A DNA stretch of 64,000 nt from positions 124,001 to 188,000 of the forward strand of contig NZ_JOEA01000020.1 of assembly GCF_000719115.1 (NCBI RefSeq), given 5' to 3'. The notes under the pieces are model-generated. The model was not told the DNA's origin. It did not search any database and worked only from the letters and a program-made list of their open reading frames with translations. A program made the translations under genes and the position numbers. Shown here in pieces: positions 6,567 through 15,419 of the stretch. Positions within the stretch are counted from its first letter, which is position 1; every line of letters begins with the position of its first letter. This DNA is from Lentzea albidocapillata (GTDB lineage Bacteria; Actinomycetota; Actinomycetes; Mycobacteriales; Pseudonocardiaceae).

Positions 6567-9500
6567 TTACAGCGAGCCGGTCACCGTCTGGAACAGGTTG
6601 GCCGGGTCGATCATGGCGATCGCCGGAGCGTCGAACGGCAGCGCGCGCTCGTCGGCCTTCGGGGCCAGACCCTGGGTCGGGTTCAGGCTGAGACCCGAGA
6701 GGGAGGCCGGGCCGTCGACGGGCAGTGCCGGCAGCGAACGCTCGGTGGGCAGCGCGGGCAGCTGCACCGGCAGCGGCAGGGCCGGGGCGGTCACCGGGAG
6801 GGACGGCAGCGAACGCCCGGTGGCGCCGGCCGGAACCAGGCCCTTCGCGGCGTCGAGCAGCTGGCCCAGGGGCAGGCCCTGGACGTTCGGCGTGATGCTG
6901 CCGGTGCCACCGTTCAGCGGCAGGGAGGAGCGCTCCTGCGCCACACCGGGCAGAGCCGGGGTGGGCAGCTGGCCGGTCAGACCCGTCAGGTCACTCGGGT
7001 TCGGGAGCTGGTTGATCGGCAGCTTGCTGTCGAGACCGTGGAACGCCGGAACCTCGTTGGCCTTCATCAGGCTGTCGACGCCCTTGGGGAGCTCCAGGCC
7101 CTTGAGCTGCGTGGCGCGCAGGGTGCCGTCGGTGTCCTCGCCGGTGAGCTGCGTGTCGTCGCTCGTGCCCAGCGTGGTCGCCTGGCCGACGACCTCGACG
7201 GGGATGCGCGCGAGCTTGGCAGCCGCCTCGACCGGGACGTGCATGTCGCGGGCGGTCAGCGGGCCGCTGCCCTCGGTGAGGGTCTCGCCGCCGGCCTGGG
7301 TGTACGAGGCCTTGTCGGTGACCGTCGTCGCGTTGCCGGCAACGGCCACGGCGTTCGCGTACACGCCGGCGAAGGCGTTGGCCGGAACGTTGATCAGGTT
7401 GCCGGACACCGAGGCGTCCTCGGCCGAGGAGTAGCTGTCGTCACCGGACACGACGTTGGTGGCGGACACCACGTCGGAGTTCGTGATGCCGGCCGCGGCG
7501 ACCGTGTTGCCGGGAACGACCGGGAGGACCGCCGGCTGCGCACCGATCAGGTTGCCGGAGACGGCACCCTTGTCACCGTTGCTGTTGACGTCGCCGCCGG
7601 CGACCGAGCTGAGGTCGTTGGTGGCGGTGGAGTTGACGTTGCTGCCGCCGCCGACCGACCAGCCGAGCACCTGGGTGCCGGTCGCGACCGGAGCCGACAC
7701 GACGTTGCCCGCGATGGAGCCCGCCTCGCCGGTGGTGATGGCGTCGCCGCCGGCCGTCATGTCGGTGGCGTTGACACCCTTGGTGTCGTTGTTGCCCACC
7801 AGCGTGACGCCGTCAGCGAAGACCTGGGCCGGCGTCGAGGTCGGGACCTGGACGATGTTGCCGGACGCCGAGCTCTTCTTGCCGGTCGCGTGGGGCGCGT
7901 CGCCCGCGGTGACCGTGGTGTCGTTCGCCGAGTCCGACGTGGTGTTGCCCACGAGACCGGCGGTGACGGCGAAGACCTGCGGGGCAACCGCGGTCGGCGC
8001 GGTCACGATGTTGCTGGAGACCGTGCCGCGGTCGTCCTCGGTGTTCGGGGTGCCACCGGACTGGACCAGCTTGACCTCGTCGGCCGAGCCTGCGGCCTGG
8101 CCACCGACGGCGGCGGCGAGACCGTAGACCTCGGCGGGCGCGGCGAGCGGGGTCGAGGCGATGTTGCCCGAACCGACCGAGTCGTTGCCCGTCGTGCCCT
8201 GGTAGCCCGAGGTGACCGACTTGACGTCGTTCTCGCAGGTACCAGCGGCCTGACCGACGAGCGTGGCACCGTTGCCGCACGCGTCCACGGCCGTGGCCGG
8301 GGGAACGTCCGCGATGTTGCCGGAGAGCACGGACTTGTCGCCGACGGTGAAGACGTCGCCACCGGCGGTGGAGTTCGCCTCGTTCGAGTGGTCGGTCAGC
8401 GCGTTGCCGACCACGGACGCACCGTTGCCACCCACCGCTGCGGGCAGCGAGACGGGCGCGCCGGCGACGTTGCCGGACGCCGTCGAGCCGTGGCCGGTGG
8501 TGTGCTTCGAGTCTCCGGCGCGCGAGTCGTTGACCGTGTCGCTGACCGCGGCGGCGTTGCCACCGGCGGCGGCGGCGTTGTCGTCGACCGTGATCGGGCC
8601 GGCGAGCGCGGGCTCGGCGATGTTGCCGGCGAGGGTGGCGGGGTCACCGTTGGTGATGGTCTTGCCACCGGCGTACGCGGCACCGGTCTGGGTCGAGTCG
8701 GTGGCGGAGTTGCCCGCACCGGCGGCCGAGTTGCCGTTCACCTCGAACAGCGGGGCCAGCGGGATCGGCACGGCGTTGCCGGAGATCGAGCTGTTCTTGC
8801 CGCTGGTGATGACGTCGCCCTCGGAGGAGGCGAACGTGTCAGCGGTGGAGTTGGCGTTGGCGATGCCCGCCGCGCCCACACCGTTGCCGGTGATCTGAAC
8901 CGGGGTCGCACCCTGCTCGGAGACGACGTTGCCGGAGATGGCGCCCTTGTCACCACTGGTGGTGATGTCGCCGCCGGTCGTGGAGACCTGCTCGGCGGAG
9001 GTGTTGGTCTCGGCGTTGCCGCCGGCCGCGATCGCGTTGCCCGTGATCTGGACCGGGAGGATGTGGTTGACGGCGACGACGTTGCCGGCGAGAGCCTGGC
9101 CCGCGCCATCCGTGACGATCGTGCCGTCGCGGTGGGTGTGCTGCACGCAGTCGCCGGACGCCTCGGTGTTCGCGAGGACCGCGATCGCGTTGCCGCAGAT
9201 GTTGATCGGCACGTCGGCGTGCGCCTGGATCGTGTTGCCGCGCACCACGTTCTGGAGCGGGGTGCCCTGCAGGCGCTCGCCGGTCTGACGAACCAGCGGG
9301 TTCGCGACGGGCGCTGCCGTGCGGGTCGGCACCACGCTGGTGACGCGGTCCGTGCTGATGGTCCGGTCGATCTTGGGGACCGTGACTTCCCGGACCGGCG
9401 TGGCCAGCTTGTTCTGGTCGGCCTTGATCGGAACCGAGGCCGCAACGTCGACAGCCGGAGGCGCAGCGTCCGGGTCGACGTTCTCCTGGGCAGAAGCGAT

Positions 9501-9572
9501 GCCCGTACCGAGCATCAGCAAACCACCAGTGACAAACGCGGTCTGAAGTCCGCGCTTTGCCCAGGTCTGCAT
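6567..9572 (-). CDS. Giant secreted protein with 13 chaplin-like repeats
   Basis: The 1001-residue product has a Sec signal peptide (basic QTWAKRG, hydrophobic core, cleavage near ASA|QE at 28). Residues about 104-755 are 13 tandem repeats of about 50 residues with the pattern G(D/K)xxxxSGNxxxxPxxxxPVxxxGNxxxxxGN, the hallmark of the chaplin fold (small amyloid-forming coat proteins of Streptomyces aerial hyphae, normally one or two domains). Only repeat 1 (Cys126/Cys142) and repeat 7 (Cys432/Cys446) keep the chaplin Cys pair. The last 240 residues are Pro/Leu-rich (SLPALPVDGP-like motifs). No LPxTG anchor is visible. ATG 9572 has GAAGGAGA upstream. Expected location is the hyphal surface; the role is inferred from the repeat family. 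Confidence 0.85.
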   Translation of the reverse strand: MQTWAKRGLQTAFVTGGLLMLGTGIASAQENVDPDAAPPAVDVAASVPIKADQNKLATPVREVTVPKIDRTISTDRVTSVVPTRTAAPVANPLVRQTGERLQGTPLQNVVRGNTIQAHADVPINICGNAIAVLANTEASGDCVQHTHRDGTIVTDGAGQALAGNVVAVNHILPVQITGNAIAAGGNAETNTSAEQVSTTGGDITTSGDKGAISGNVVSEQGATPVQITGNGVGAAGIANANSTADTFASSEGDVITSGKNSSISGNAVPIPLAPLFEVNGNSAAGAGNSATDSTQTGAAYAGGKTITNGDPATLAGNIAEPALAGPITVDDNAAAAGGNAAAVSDTVNDSRAGDSKHTTGHGSTASGNVAGAPVSLPAAVGGNGASVVGNALTDHSNEANSTAGGDVFTVGDKSVLSGNIADVPPATAVDACGNGATLVGQAAGTCENDVKSVTSGYQGTTGNDSVGSGNIASTPLAAPAEVYGLAAAVGGQAAGSADEVKLVQSGGTPNTEDDRGTVSSNIVTAPTAVAPQVFAVTAGLVGNTTSDSANDTTVTAGDAPHATGKKSSASGNIVQVPTSTPAQVFADGVTLVGNNDTKGVNATDMTAGGDAITTGEAGSIAGNVVSAPVATGTQVLGWSVGGGSNVNSTATNDLSSVAGGDVNSNGDKGAVSGNLIGAQPAVLPVVPGNTVAAAGITNSDVVSATNVVSGDDSYSSAEDASVSGNLINVPANAFAGVYANAVAVAGNATTVTDKASYTQAGGETLTEGSGPLTARDMHVPVEAAAKLARIPVEVVGQATTLGTSDDTQLTGEDTDGTLRATQLKGLELPKGVDSLMKANEVPAFHGLDSKLPINQLPNPSDLTGLTGQLPTPALPGVAQERSSLPLNGGTGSITPNVQGLPLGQLLDAAKGLVPAGATGRSLPSLPVTAPALPLPVQLPALPTERSLPALPVDGPASLSGLSLNPTQGLAPKADERALPFDAPAIAMIDPANLFQTVTGSL
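7308..9263 (-). repeat. Tandem coding repeats (13 chaplin-like units)
   Basis: Direct repeats of about 150-159 bp inside the chaplin-repeat gene. The most constant DNA element encodes (S/A)GN(V/I) and shows on the plus strand as repeated GATGTTGCCGGA, GACGTTGCCGGA and GGTTGCCGGA. Units are diverged, so the array seems old and stable, not recently expanded. Confidence 0.75.
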
Positions 9573-9769
9573 TAGATCTCCTTCATCGGGTTCCCGTCGA
9601 GAAAGCGACGGGGGCTCAAGGGGGTGGGGCCGAAACGCGCAGGGGAGGGCGCGTCATCACCGGGGGAGTCGCACGCGGTGATCGACCTGTGTGAGCGCAA
9701 GAAAAAAGCGCGACGGTCGACTTCCGGACAGCCATGGGGAGGTGGGCTGCCGCGGACCGCGCGCTGGAA

Positions 9770-10546
9770 TCAGTCGGGGTTGATACCGGGCTGCTTGCCC
9801 GGCGTCACGGTGACCTCGTCGGTGGACGGCGCGAGAGCGCGCGTCGACGAGATGCCGTGAGCGTCACCGGGTGCAGCGAGAGCAGCCATCATGCTGCCCT
9901 TGGCAGAACCAGAACCGTCGTTGCACGAAGCGCACTGCACCGGCGCGGGGGCCGGGATGGGCAGCTTCGGGAGCGGGGTGCTGGGCAGAGGCGGATGCTG
10001 CTCGGAAGGCACGACGAAGTCGTTGTGCTCCAACAGATCCGTCCAGCTGCCACCGGACGGGCCGGTGAACTGCGAGACCACCGGTGCCGGCGACTGTCCG
10101 GCATCGGTGGTGGGGGCCGGGATCTCCGGGAACGTCACGTCCATCGCCCGCTCACTGGCGGGGCTGCTGGACTGACCGATCCTGGTGGCCTGCGGCAGGA
10201 TTCGAGCGGAGATCCGCTCGACCGCCTGGGAGACCTGCATGTCCGGCAGGGAGGCGCGAGCCTTCTCCTGCTCGGCGCGCAAGGTCTCGTCGATCTTGTG
10301 CACTGCCTTGGCAGCGGGAACGACGACCGGCAGCTTCTCGTCCGTATTGGCGACGAGCTTGCTGAAGACGTCGAACTGCTGCGCGTCGGCAGCGGGCACG
10401 GTGTCGGCCGCGTTGGCCGACGTCGTGGCGAGCGCCAAGGCAACGGCCGTTCCCGCGATCGCTCCACCGACGGCGAGCAGCGCTCGGGTGGCGAACCGGC
10501 GGATGCCGTTCGCTCCCGTCTTCGCTCGCAGCTCAGTGGAGAACAA
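9770..10546 (-). CDS. Secreted protein of unknown function with a CxxC motif
   Basis: The family is not recognised. The 258-residue product starts with a TTG (10546; AGG about 9 bases upstream), a basic stretch and a hydrophobic signal segment (LLAVGGAIAGTAVALALATTS ending near ANA). The mature part has a helical, charged region (about 55-110: KAVHKIDETLRAEQEKAR) and a Pro-rich region with PLPKLPIPAPAPVQ followed by CASC, then a Gly/Ser/Ala-rich C-terminus. The two cysteines in the CxxC are the only ones in the mature protein, so a disulfide or metal role is possible. It lies 197 bp upstream of and on the same strand as the chaplin-repeat gene, which suggests a shared surface function. The start is uncertain. 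Confidence 0.65.
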   Translation of the reverse strand: MFSTELRAKTGANGIRRFATRALLAVGGAIAGTAVALALATTSANAADTVPAADAQQFDVFSKLVANTDEKLPVVVPAAKAVHKIDETLRAEQEKARASLPDMQVSQAVERISARILPQATRIGQSSSPASERAMDVTFPEIPAPTTDAGQSPAPVVSQFTGPSGGSWTDLLEHNDFVVPSEQHPPLPSTPLPKLPIPAPAPVQCASCNDGSGSAKGSMMAALAAPGDAHGISSTRALAPSTDEVTVTPGKQPGINPD

Positions 10547-10695
10547 CGCAGGAAACCTCGCTACTCGGTGGCACTCAAGGGAATCGCCGACGATCAACGT
10601 GATCAAGTCGACGTCGGCGACTCTGCCAGTCCATCCACCCCAAATGCACGCTCTGGGCACTCGGTTAACTACATCGTGTGAACGGCTTCCTTGGC

Positions 10696-12873
10696 TCACA
10701 GCCGTTTCAGCACACGGGCCGCACCTGCGGCCGCGGTCGACGCGAGCACCCAGCCCACCGCCACGAGCAGCGAAGATATCCATTGCGACGCACCGGTGAA
10801 CTGCCACTTGCCGTCGTGGCCGAAGTCGATGATCGGGATCAGGAGGTCGAGGGCGAGCAGCGCGGCGTTCCACACCGGGTCCTCGTCGGAGTTGAGCTTG
10901 ACCATCGGGTTCCAGTTGAACCACAGCGCGCCGAACAGCCAGAACACGGCGAGCCAGCAGATCGCGAGCCACGGCCGGTAGCCGTAGCCGACCGTCCACC
11001 GCTGCACGACGCCCCAGACCCGGCCGGCGTGGCCGAGTTCGGAGTAGCGGCGGCGTTGCTTCTCCAGCTGGACCTTCTGCGCGAGTTCCTCCTCGCCACC
11101 CTGCTGGTAGACGGCGGCGAGCTGTTCGTACGGTCCGGGCGCGAAGTCCGGCTGCACCTTGAGCAACCACTTCAGCCGCGTCTGCACCGGCACGTCCGGG
11201 TCGGCGGTGATGCCGGCGAACTCGAAGTCGTCCACGGCGACGCCACCCTCGGCGTCCCACAGCCCCGGCCCGTCGGTCACCGACACCGCTTTCAGGCGGC
11301 TCAGCACTATTTTCCCCTTGGGCTGCTGGCCCTCGGGAATGTGCAGGCGGAACTGGTGGACGGTGAGGCCGTAGGCGTTGAGCGCGATGTCCGCCGCGGT
11401 CGAACCGAGGTGCGAGTCACTGAACGTCGCCATCTTGCCGACCTCGCCCAGCCGGATCCGCACGCCGCCGACCGCGGTGAACCCGCGGCTGCACAGGAGG
11501 TCCTTGCCGATCGTGATGGCGCGGGCGTCCAGTGACGGCTTCTGCGTGCCGTTCCCGCGGAGCCGCGGGAGGGTGAGCTCGGCACCGGAGAGGTCGAGCG
11601 TGGAGCCGATGTTCGCGTTCTGCAGGCGAACCGAGCCCTTGGCCTTCAGCTCGCGCAGGAAGAGCGTGCCGCCGACCTGGAGGCGGTCGGCGAACAGGAC
11701 GTCGATGCCCGGCCCGTGCAGCGAGACGCCGGACATGCTGGCGCTGCCGTTGATGGTCGCGTTGGACAGCCGGACCTGGCCGTAGGTGTGCAGTGCCTTG
11801 GAACGGATGCCCGCGCCGTTGACGGCACTGCGCGCCTCGACGTCGCCGCGGACCTGCATGCCGTCGGCGTGCAGGGCGACCGGGATGCGGTTCGTGACGT
11901 CCCCGGCGAGCTCTTCGGCGATCTCCCGCGGCCCGATCACCGCGCCGGACAGGCGGAGGTAGCCGCCGATGCTCGCGTTCGGCAGCCGGACCGTGCCCTC
12001 GCTGATGAAGCCGTCGTCGAGTTCGACGTTGCCCTCGACCCGGATGCGGTCGGCCACGAGCGTCGCGGCCTCGTCGGCCGATCCGTGCGGCAGCACCAGC
12101 ACCTGGTTGTCGACGCGGTGGGCGGAGTTGAGGCGGGCGCCGGTGAACTCGACGTTCCCGTGGACGCGCGCACCGTCGAACAGCACGCGGCCGTCGGCGG
12201 TGAAGCGGCCGCCCTCGGCGTTGCAGAAGACGTTGCCCGCGACGACGATCCCGGACGCGTCGAGCGCGTCCTTGCCGGTGTTGACCAGCCGCGCGCCGCC
12301 GAGGTGGACGCTGCCGCCGATCGCCGCGCCACGGAGCCGCACCTCTCCGTTCGCGCGCATCGCGATGGCCTGGATCGAGCCGCTGACCCTGAGCCGGGCG
12401 CCGAGCAGTGCGTGGTCGGTGTTCGAACGCAGCACCGCGCCGGCGAGGCGGAGCGTTCCGTCCACCGCGGCGTCGGTGAGGTCGACGGTGCCGGTGCAGG
12501 TGAAGCCGGCTTCGAGGACCAGATCGCTGAAGATCCTCAGGTTGCGGCCCTGGAGGCCGGGAAGGCGGGTGCCGCGCAACCGCAGGCCGATGAGGCGGGC
12601 CATGCGGAGGTCGACCGACTCCTCGAACGTGCAGTGGGTGAGGTCGATGACCCGCGTGACGCGGGTGCCCTCCAGTGCGAACCTGCCGGTGATCCGCGCG
12701 TTGCGCAGACGCAGAGCCGGTAGTCCCTTGCGCGGCACCCGGTACATGCCGGTCAGCAGACCGGTGAGCACCTCGCCGCGCACGCTCTGCCCGGTCAGGT
12801 CGATCTCGGTGCCACCCGCATAGGCCCCGGCGACCTGGCGTTCGAGCTCGGTCAAGTCTTCGGGCTTGATCAC
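10696..12873 (-). CDS. Beta-helix repeat membrane protein (often labelled membrane-associated oxidoreductase)
   Basis: The 725-residue product has an N-terminal cytoplasmic region made almost entirely of short strand repeats (VRLxGAxIGGSVHLGG, GNVELDDGFISEGTVRL and the like, about residues 20-560), resembling bactofilin or pentapeptide-type beta solenoids. A charged helical region (QQGGEEELAQKVQLEKQRRRY) follows, and two or three hydrophobic segments lie at the C-terminus (LAICWLAVFWLFGALWF; LLVAVGWVLASTAAAG). No oxidoreductase cofactor motif is visible, so the database-style name is not supported by the sequence. ATG 12873 follows a GGGGAGG site. Possible scaffold role at the membrane is inference. 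Same strand as the two secreted-protein genes downstream. Confidence 0.75.
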   Translation of the reverse strand: MIKPEDLTELERQVAGAYAGGTEIDLTGQSVRGEVLTGLLTGMYRVPRKGLPALRLRNARITGRFALEGTRVTRVIDLTHCTFEESVDLRMARLIGLRLRGTRLPGLQGRNLRIFSDLVLEAGFTCTGTVDLTDAAVDGTLRLAGAVLRSNTDHALLGARLRVSGSIQAIAMRANGEVRLRGAAIGGSVHLGGARLVNTGKDALDASGIVVAGNVFCNAEGGRFTADGRVLFDGARVHGNVEFTGARLNSAHRVDNQVLVLPHGSADEAATLVADRIRVEGNVELDDGFISEGTVRLPNASIGGYLRLSGAVIGPREIAEELAGDVTNRIPVALHADGMQVRGDVEARSAVNGAGIRSKALHTYGQVRLSNATINGSASMSGVSLHGPGIDVLFADRLQVGGTLFLRELKAKGSVRLQNANIGSTLDLSGAELTLPRLRGNGTQKPSLDARAITIGKDLLCSRGFTAVGGVRIRLGEVGKMATFSDSHLGSTAADIALNAYGLTVHQFRLHIPEGQQPKGKIVLSRLKAVSVTDGPGLWDAEGGVAVDDFEFAGITADPDVPVQTRLKWLLKVQPDFAPGPYEQLAAVYQQGGEEELAQKVQLEKQRRRYSELGHAGRVWGVVQRWTVGYGYRPWLAICWLAVFWLFGALWFNWNPMVKLNSDEDPVWNAALLALDLLIPIIDFGHDGKWQFTGASQWISSLLVAVGWVLASTAAAGAARVLKRL

Positions 12874-12952
12874 GTTCGTCCTCCCCTGACGAATCGGATC
12901 ATCCCTGCTGGGGTTGCACCTTGGCGAGGGTATGAACAGTTAACGTGAGGCC

Positions 12953-14104
12953 ATGAGCACGCCGGAGTCGGAGATCAGCGGCCGCGTTCCGACGCTGCTG
13001 CGCGTGAGTGCCGCGCTGAGCTGGCGGTTCGTGGTCGTGGTGGCCGCGTTGTACGTGGTCGCCTACGTGTTCGGCTTCCTCGCGTCGATAGTGATCCCCG
13101 TCGCTATCGCGCTGCTGCTCGCCGCACTGCTGTCACCCGGCGTCTCGAAGCTCGTCGAGTGGCGGGTGCCGCGGGGCGTGGCGGTGACCGTGATGATGAT
13201 CATCGGCGTCGGTGTTCTCGGCGGCGTGCTGACGTTCGTGATCAGTGAGTTCTCCCGGGGCCTGCCCGAGCTGCAGACACAGGTGGCGGCGTCGCTCGAC
13301 ACGATCCAGAAGTGGCTGAAGGACGGGCCCGCGCACCTGTCGGACCAGCAGCTGCAGAACTACCTCAACGAGATCGTGAAGACGATCAAGGAGAACCAGG
13401 CGGAGATCACCTCCGGTGCCCTGACGACCGCCGCGACCCTGGGCGAGTTGCTCACCGGGCTGCTGCTGGCGCTGTTCACGCTGATCTTCTTCCTGCACGA
13501 CGGTGACGGCATCTGGCGTTTCGTGACTCGTGCGGTGCCTCGGGACGTGCGTCAGCGGGTCGACGTGGCGGGACGGCGCGGGTTCGGCTCTCTCGTTTCT
13601 TATGTGCGCGCTACGGCCGTGGTCGCGATCGTGGACGCCGTTGGCGTTGGTGTCGGTCTGGCGATCATCGGTGTGCCGCTCGTGGTGCCGCTGTCCGCCT
13701 TGGTGTTCCTCGGCGCGTTCGTTCCCATCATCGGTGCGGTGTTCACCGGTGCCGTGGCGGTGTTGGTTGCGTTGGTGACCAACGGGCCTATCGCTGCGTT
13801 GATCGTGCTGGCCGTGCTCATCGGTGTGATGCAGCTGGAGTCGCACGTTCTGCAGCCGTTGCTGCTGGGACGTGCGGTCAAGTTGCACCCGTTGGCCGTG
13901 GTGCTCGCGATCGCCTGCGGATTGGTGACCGGTGGCATCGCCGGGGCGTTGCTGGCTGTTCCGTTGCTGGCGGTGCTGAACTCGGGGATCCGGTCGCTGG
14001 TGTCCGATTCGGACGCTTTGCAGACGCCGGAGAAGGTGGACGTGCTGAACCCTCAGGACACGGCGCCGAAGGACGACACGGGCGAACGGGTCAAAGAGCT
14101 CTAG
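12953..14104 (+). CDS. AI-2E family (PerM-like) transporter
   Basis: The 383-residue membrane protein has about eight hydrophobic segments: a first pair at about 28-70, a third near 80-100, a large soluble domain between (ELQTQVAASLDTIQKWLKD), and a C-terminal bundle with the family motif region PIIGAVFTGAVAVLVALV and ESHVLQPLLLGRAVKLHP. This fits the AI-2E/PerM exporter family, whose substrates include quorum signals or ions; the substrate here is unknown. ATG 12953 follows a T-rich, AT-containing promoter-like stretch. It is divergent from the beta-helix gene and overlaps the diguanylate cyclase 3' end by 4 bp. Confidence 0.88.
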   Translation: MSTPESEISGRVPTLLRVSAALSWRFVVVVAALYVVAYVFGFLASIVIPVAIALLLAALLSPGVSKLVEWRVPRGVAVTVMMIIGVGVLGGVLTFVISEFSRGLPELQTQVAASLDTIQKWLKDGPAHLSDQQLQNYLNEIVKTIKENQAEITSGALTTAATLGELLTGLLLALFTLIFFLHDGDGIWRFVTRAVPRDVRQRVDVAGRRGFGSLVSYVRATAVVAIVDAVGVGVGLAIIGVPLVVPLSALVFLGAFVPIIGAVFTGAVAVLVALVTNGPIAALIVLAVLIGVMQLESHVLQPLLLGRAVKLHPLAVVLAIACGLVTGGIAGALLAVPLLAVLNSGIRSLVSDSDALQTPEKVDVLNPQDTAPKDDTGERVKEL

Positions 14105-15303
14105 GCCATCGACACGAGGTTTCGGCCATAAGCCTTGGCCGCCAGCAACGCCGCGTCGGCCGCCACCAACAGGTCCGGCAGCTCGTACCCGAACCGAGTC
14201 GTCGTCGACACCCCTATGGACACAGTCAGCCCGTGCAGCTCGTGCGGCTTGCCATCCGTGGCCATCGTGGGCACGCGAAGTGCCTCCACGGCCTTGCGAA
14301 CGCGTTCGGCGACGTACTCGGCCTCGTCGGACGTCGCCTCGGGCAGGAGCACGACGAACTCCTCGCCGCCGAACCGGCCCACCAGGTCTCCTCGGCGGAC
14401 GGTGCCGCGCAGCAGCAACGAGATCGCGGCCAGGGCGGCGTCGCCCGCGAGGTGGCCGACCTCGTCGTTGACCCTCTTGAAGTGGTCCAGGTCGAGGAGC
14501 ATGACGGCCATCGGGCGGGTGCGGCTCGCGCCCTTGTTCAGTTCGTAGCGGGCTCGGGTGTCCCAGTGCACCGCGTTGGCCAGGCCGGTTTTGGCGTCAC
14601 GCTGGGCTGAGCGGCGCCATTGGGGGAGTTGGGCCGCTCGTTCCAGCAGGGCCAGGGACGGGCCGGCGATGAGGACGTGGACGGCGTTCGACTCCGCCAC
14701 GCAGCCCATGAGGCCGCCGATCGACACGGCGACTATGCCGAGGATGGCGTCGATGGGTTCGCCGACGTTCTCCTCGAAGGTGGCGGACGGGCTGCGCAGC
14801 TTCAGGCCCAGCGCGATCAGGCCCGCTCGCAGGACCAGCAGCAGTACCGCGGCCAGGGTGAGGACCACGAGGTTGGTGTGCGGGTCAGCCCAGCCGAGGA
14901 CGTAGCGGGTGGCGAAGACGGCCAGTGTGGTGGCGCTCAGCGTGAAGAGCCAGCGGTGGGTCTCCGGGCGCTGGGCCAGCAGGCAGTGCAGGGCCGGGCC
15001 GAAGAGGAGCAGCACCATCAGGTTCGGCGGGAGGGCGAGGATGCCTGCCGTCAGGTAGCAGAGGTGGGCGGCCCACGGGTTGCGTTCCGTCTCGCCGAGG
15101 CGGTGGCTGTAGATGGTGGTACCGATGATCACCGCACCCGCTGTGCCCGCGATCGCGGCGAATCTGGCGATTTCGGAGGGTGATGGTGTTTCGGAGGAAA
15201 CGATCGCGTAGGTGACGGTGGCGAGGGCTGCCATGTCGATGAACAACCAGTAGTAGAGCGCAGGCCGCCGCAAAGTCCACACCGGCCAGTCCCGCACCCG
15301 CAT
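14101..15303 (-). CDS. Membrane diguanylate cyclase (GGEEF)
   Basis: The 400-residue product has about six to eight transmembrane helices (1-215) followed by a GGDEF domain. The signature is intact as GRFGGEEFVVLL at about 313-317, with DLDHFKRVND for metal and substrate binding. An RxxD product-inhibition site (RRGD) stands five residues before it. It should make cyclic di-GMP from GTP under control of the membrane sensor part; c-di-GMP controls sporulation and development in filamentous actinobacteria. ATG 15303 was chosen over the upstream ATG at 15336 because GGGGAGGG sits just before it. No EAL domain is present. Confidence 0.92.
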   Translation of the reverse strand: MRVRDWPVWTLRRPALYYWLFIDMAALATVTYAIVSSETPSPSEIARFAAIAGTAGAVIIGTTIYSHRLGETERNPWAAHLCYLTAGILALPPNLMVLLLFGPALHCLLAQRPETHRWLFTLSATTLAVFATRYVLGWADPHTNLVVLTLAAVLLLVLRAGLIALGLKLRSPSATFEENVGEPIDAILGIVAVSIGGLMGCVAESNAVHVLIAGPSLALLERAAQLPQWRRSAQRDAKTGLANAVHWDTRARYELNKGASRTRPMAVMLLDLDHFKRVNDEVGHLAGDAALAAISLLLRGTVRRGDLVGRFGGEEFVVLLPEATSDEAEYVAERVRKAVEALRVPTMATDGKPHELHGLTVSIGVSTTTRFGYELPDLLVAADAALLAAKAYGRNLVSMA

Positions 15304-15419
15304 CGCCCTCCCCCGAACCCGGAGAGCGTCGCACATTCCTCCGTTCGGCAGAAGACGGCCACCTGGGGGTTAGCCAGCACACGTTCACCCGGCAGGATGG
15401 TGTCCGAAAGGAGCACAGC

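Noticed and set aside
7308..9263. CRISPR-like direct repeats
   Set aside because: The repeats are about 150 bp, diverged and in a coding frame, unlike CRISPR units.
6564..9575. 1003-codon open frame on the plus strand opposite the chaplin-repeat gene
   Set aside because: It mirrors the coding repeats of the minus strand; its product is an Arg/Gly/Val-rich low-complexity chain with no fold, whereas the minus frame has a signal peptide and chaplin motifs.
9770..11260. Longer 496-codon version of the secreted CxxC protein
   Set aside because: The upstream part is antisense-like sequence inside the beta-helix gene; a signal peptide begins just after the TTG at 10546.
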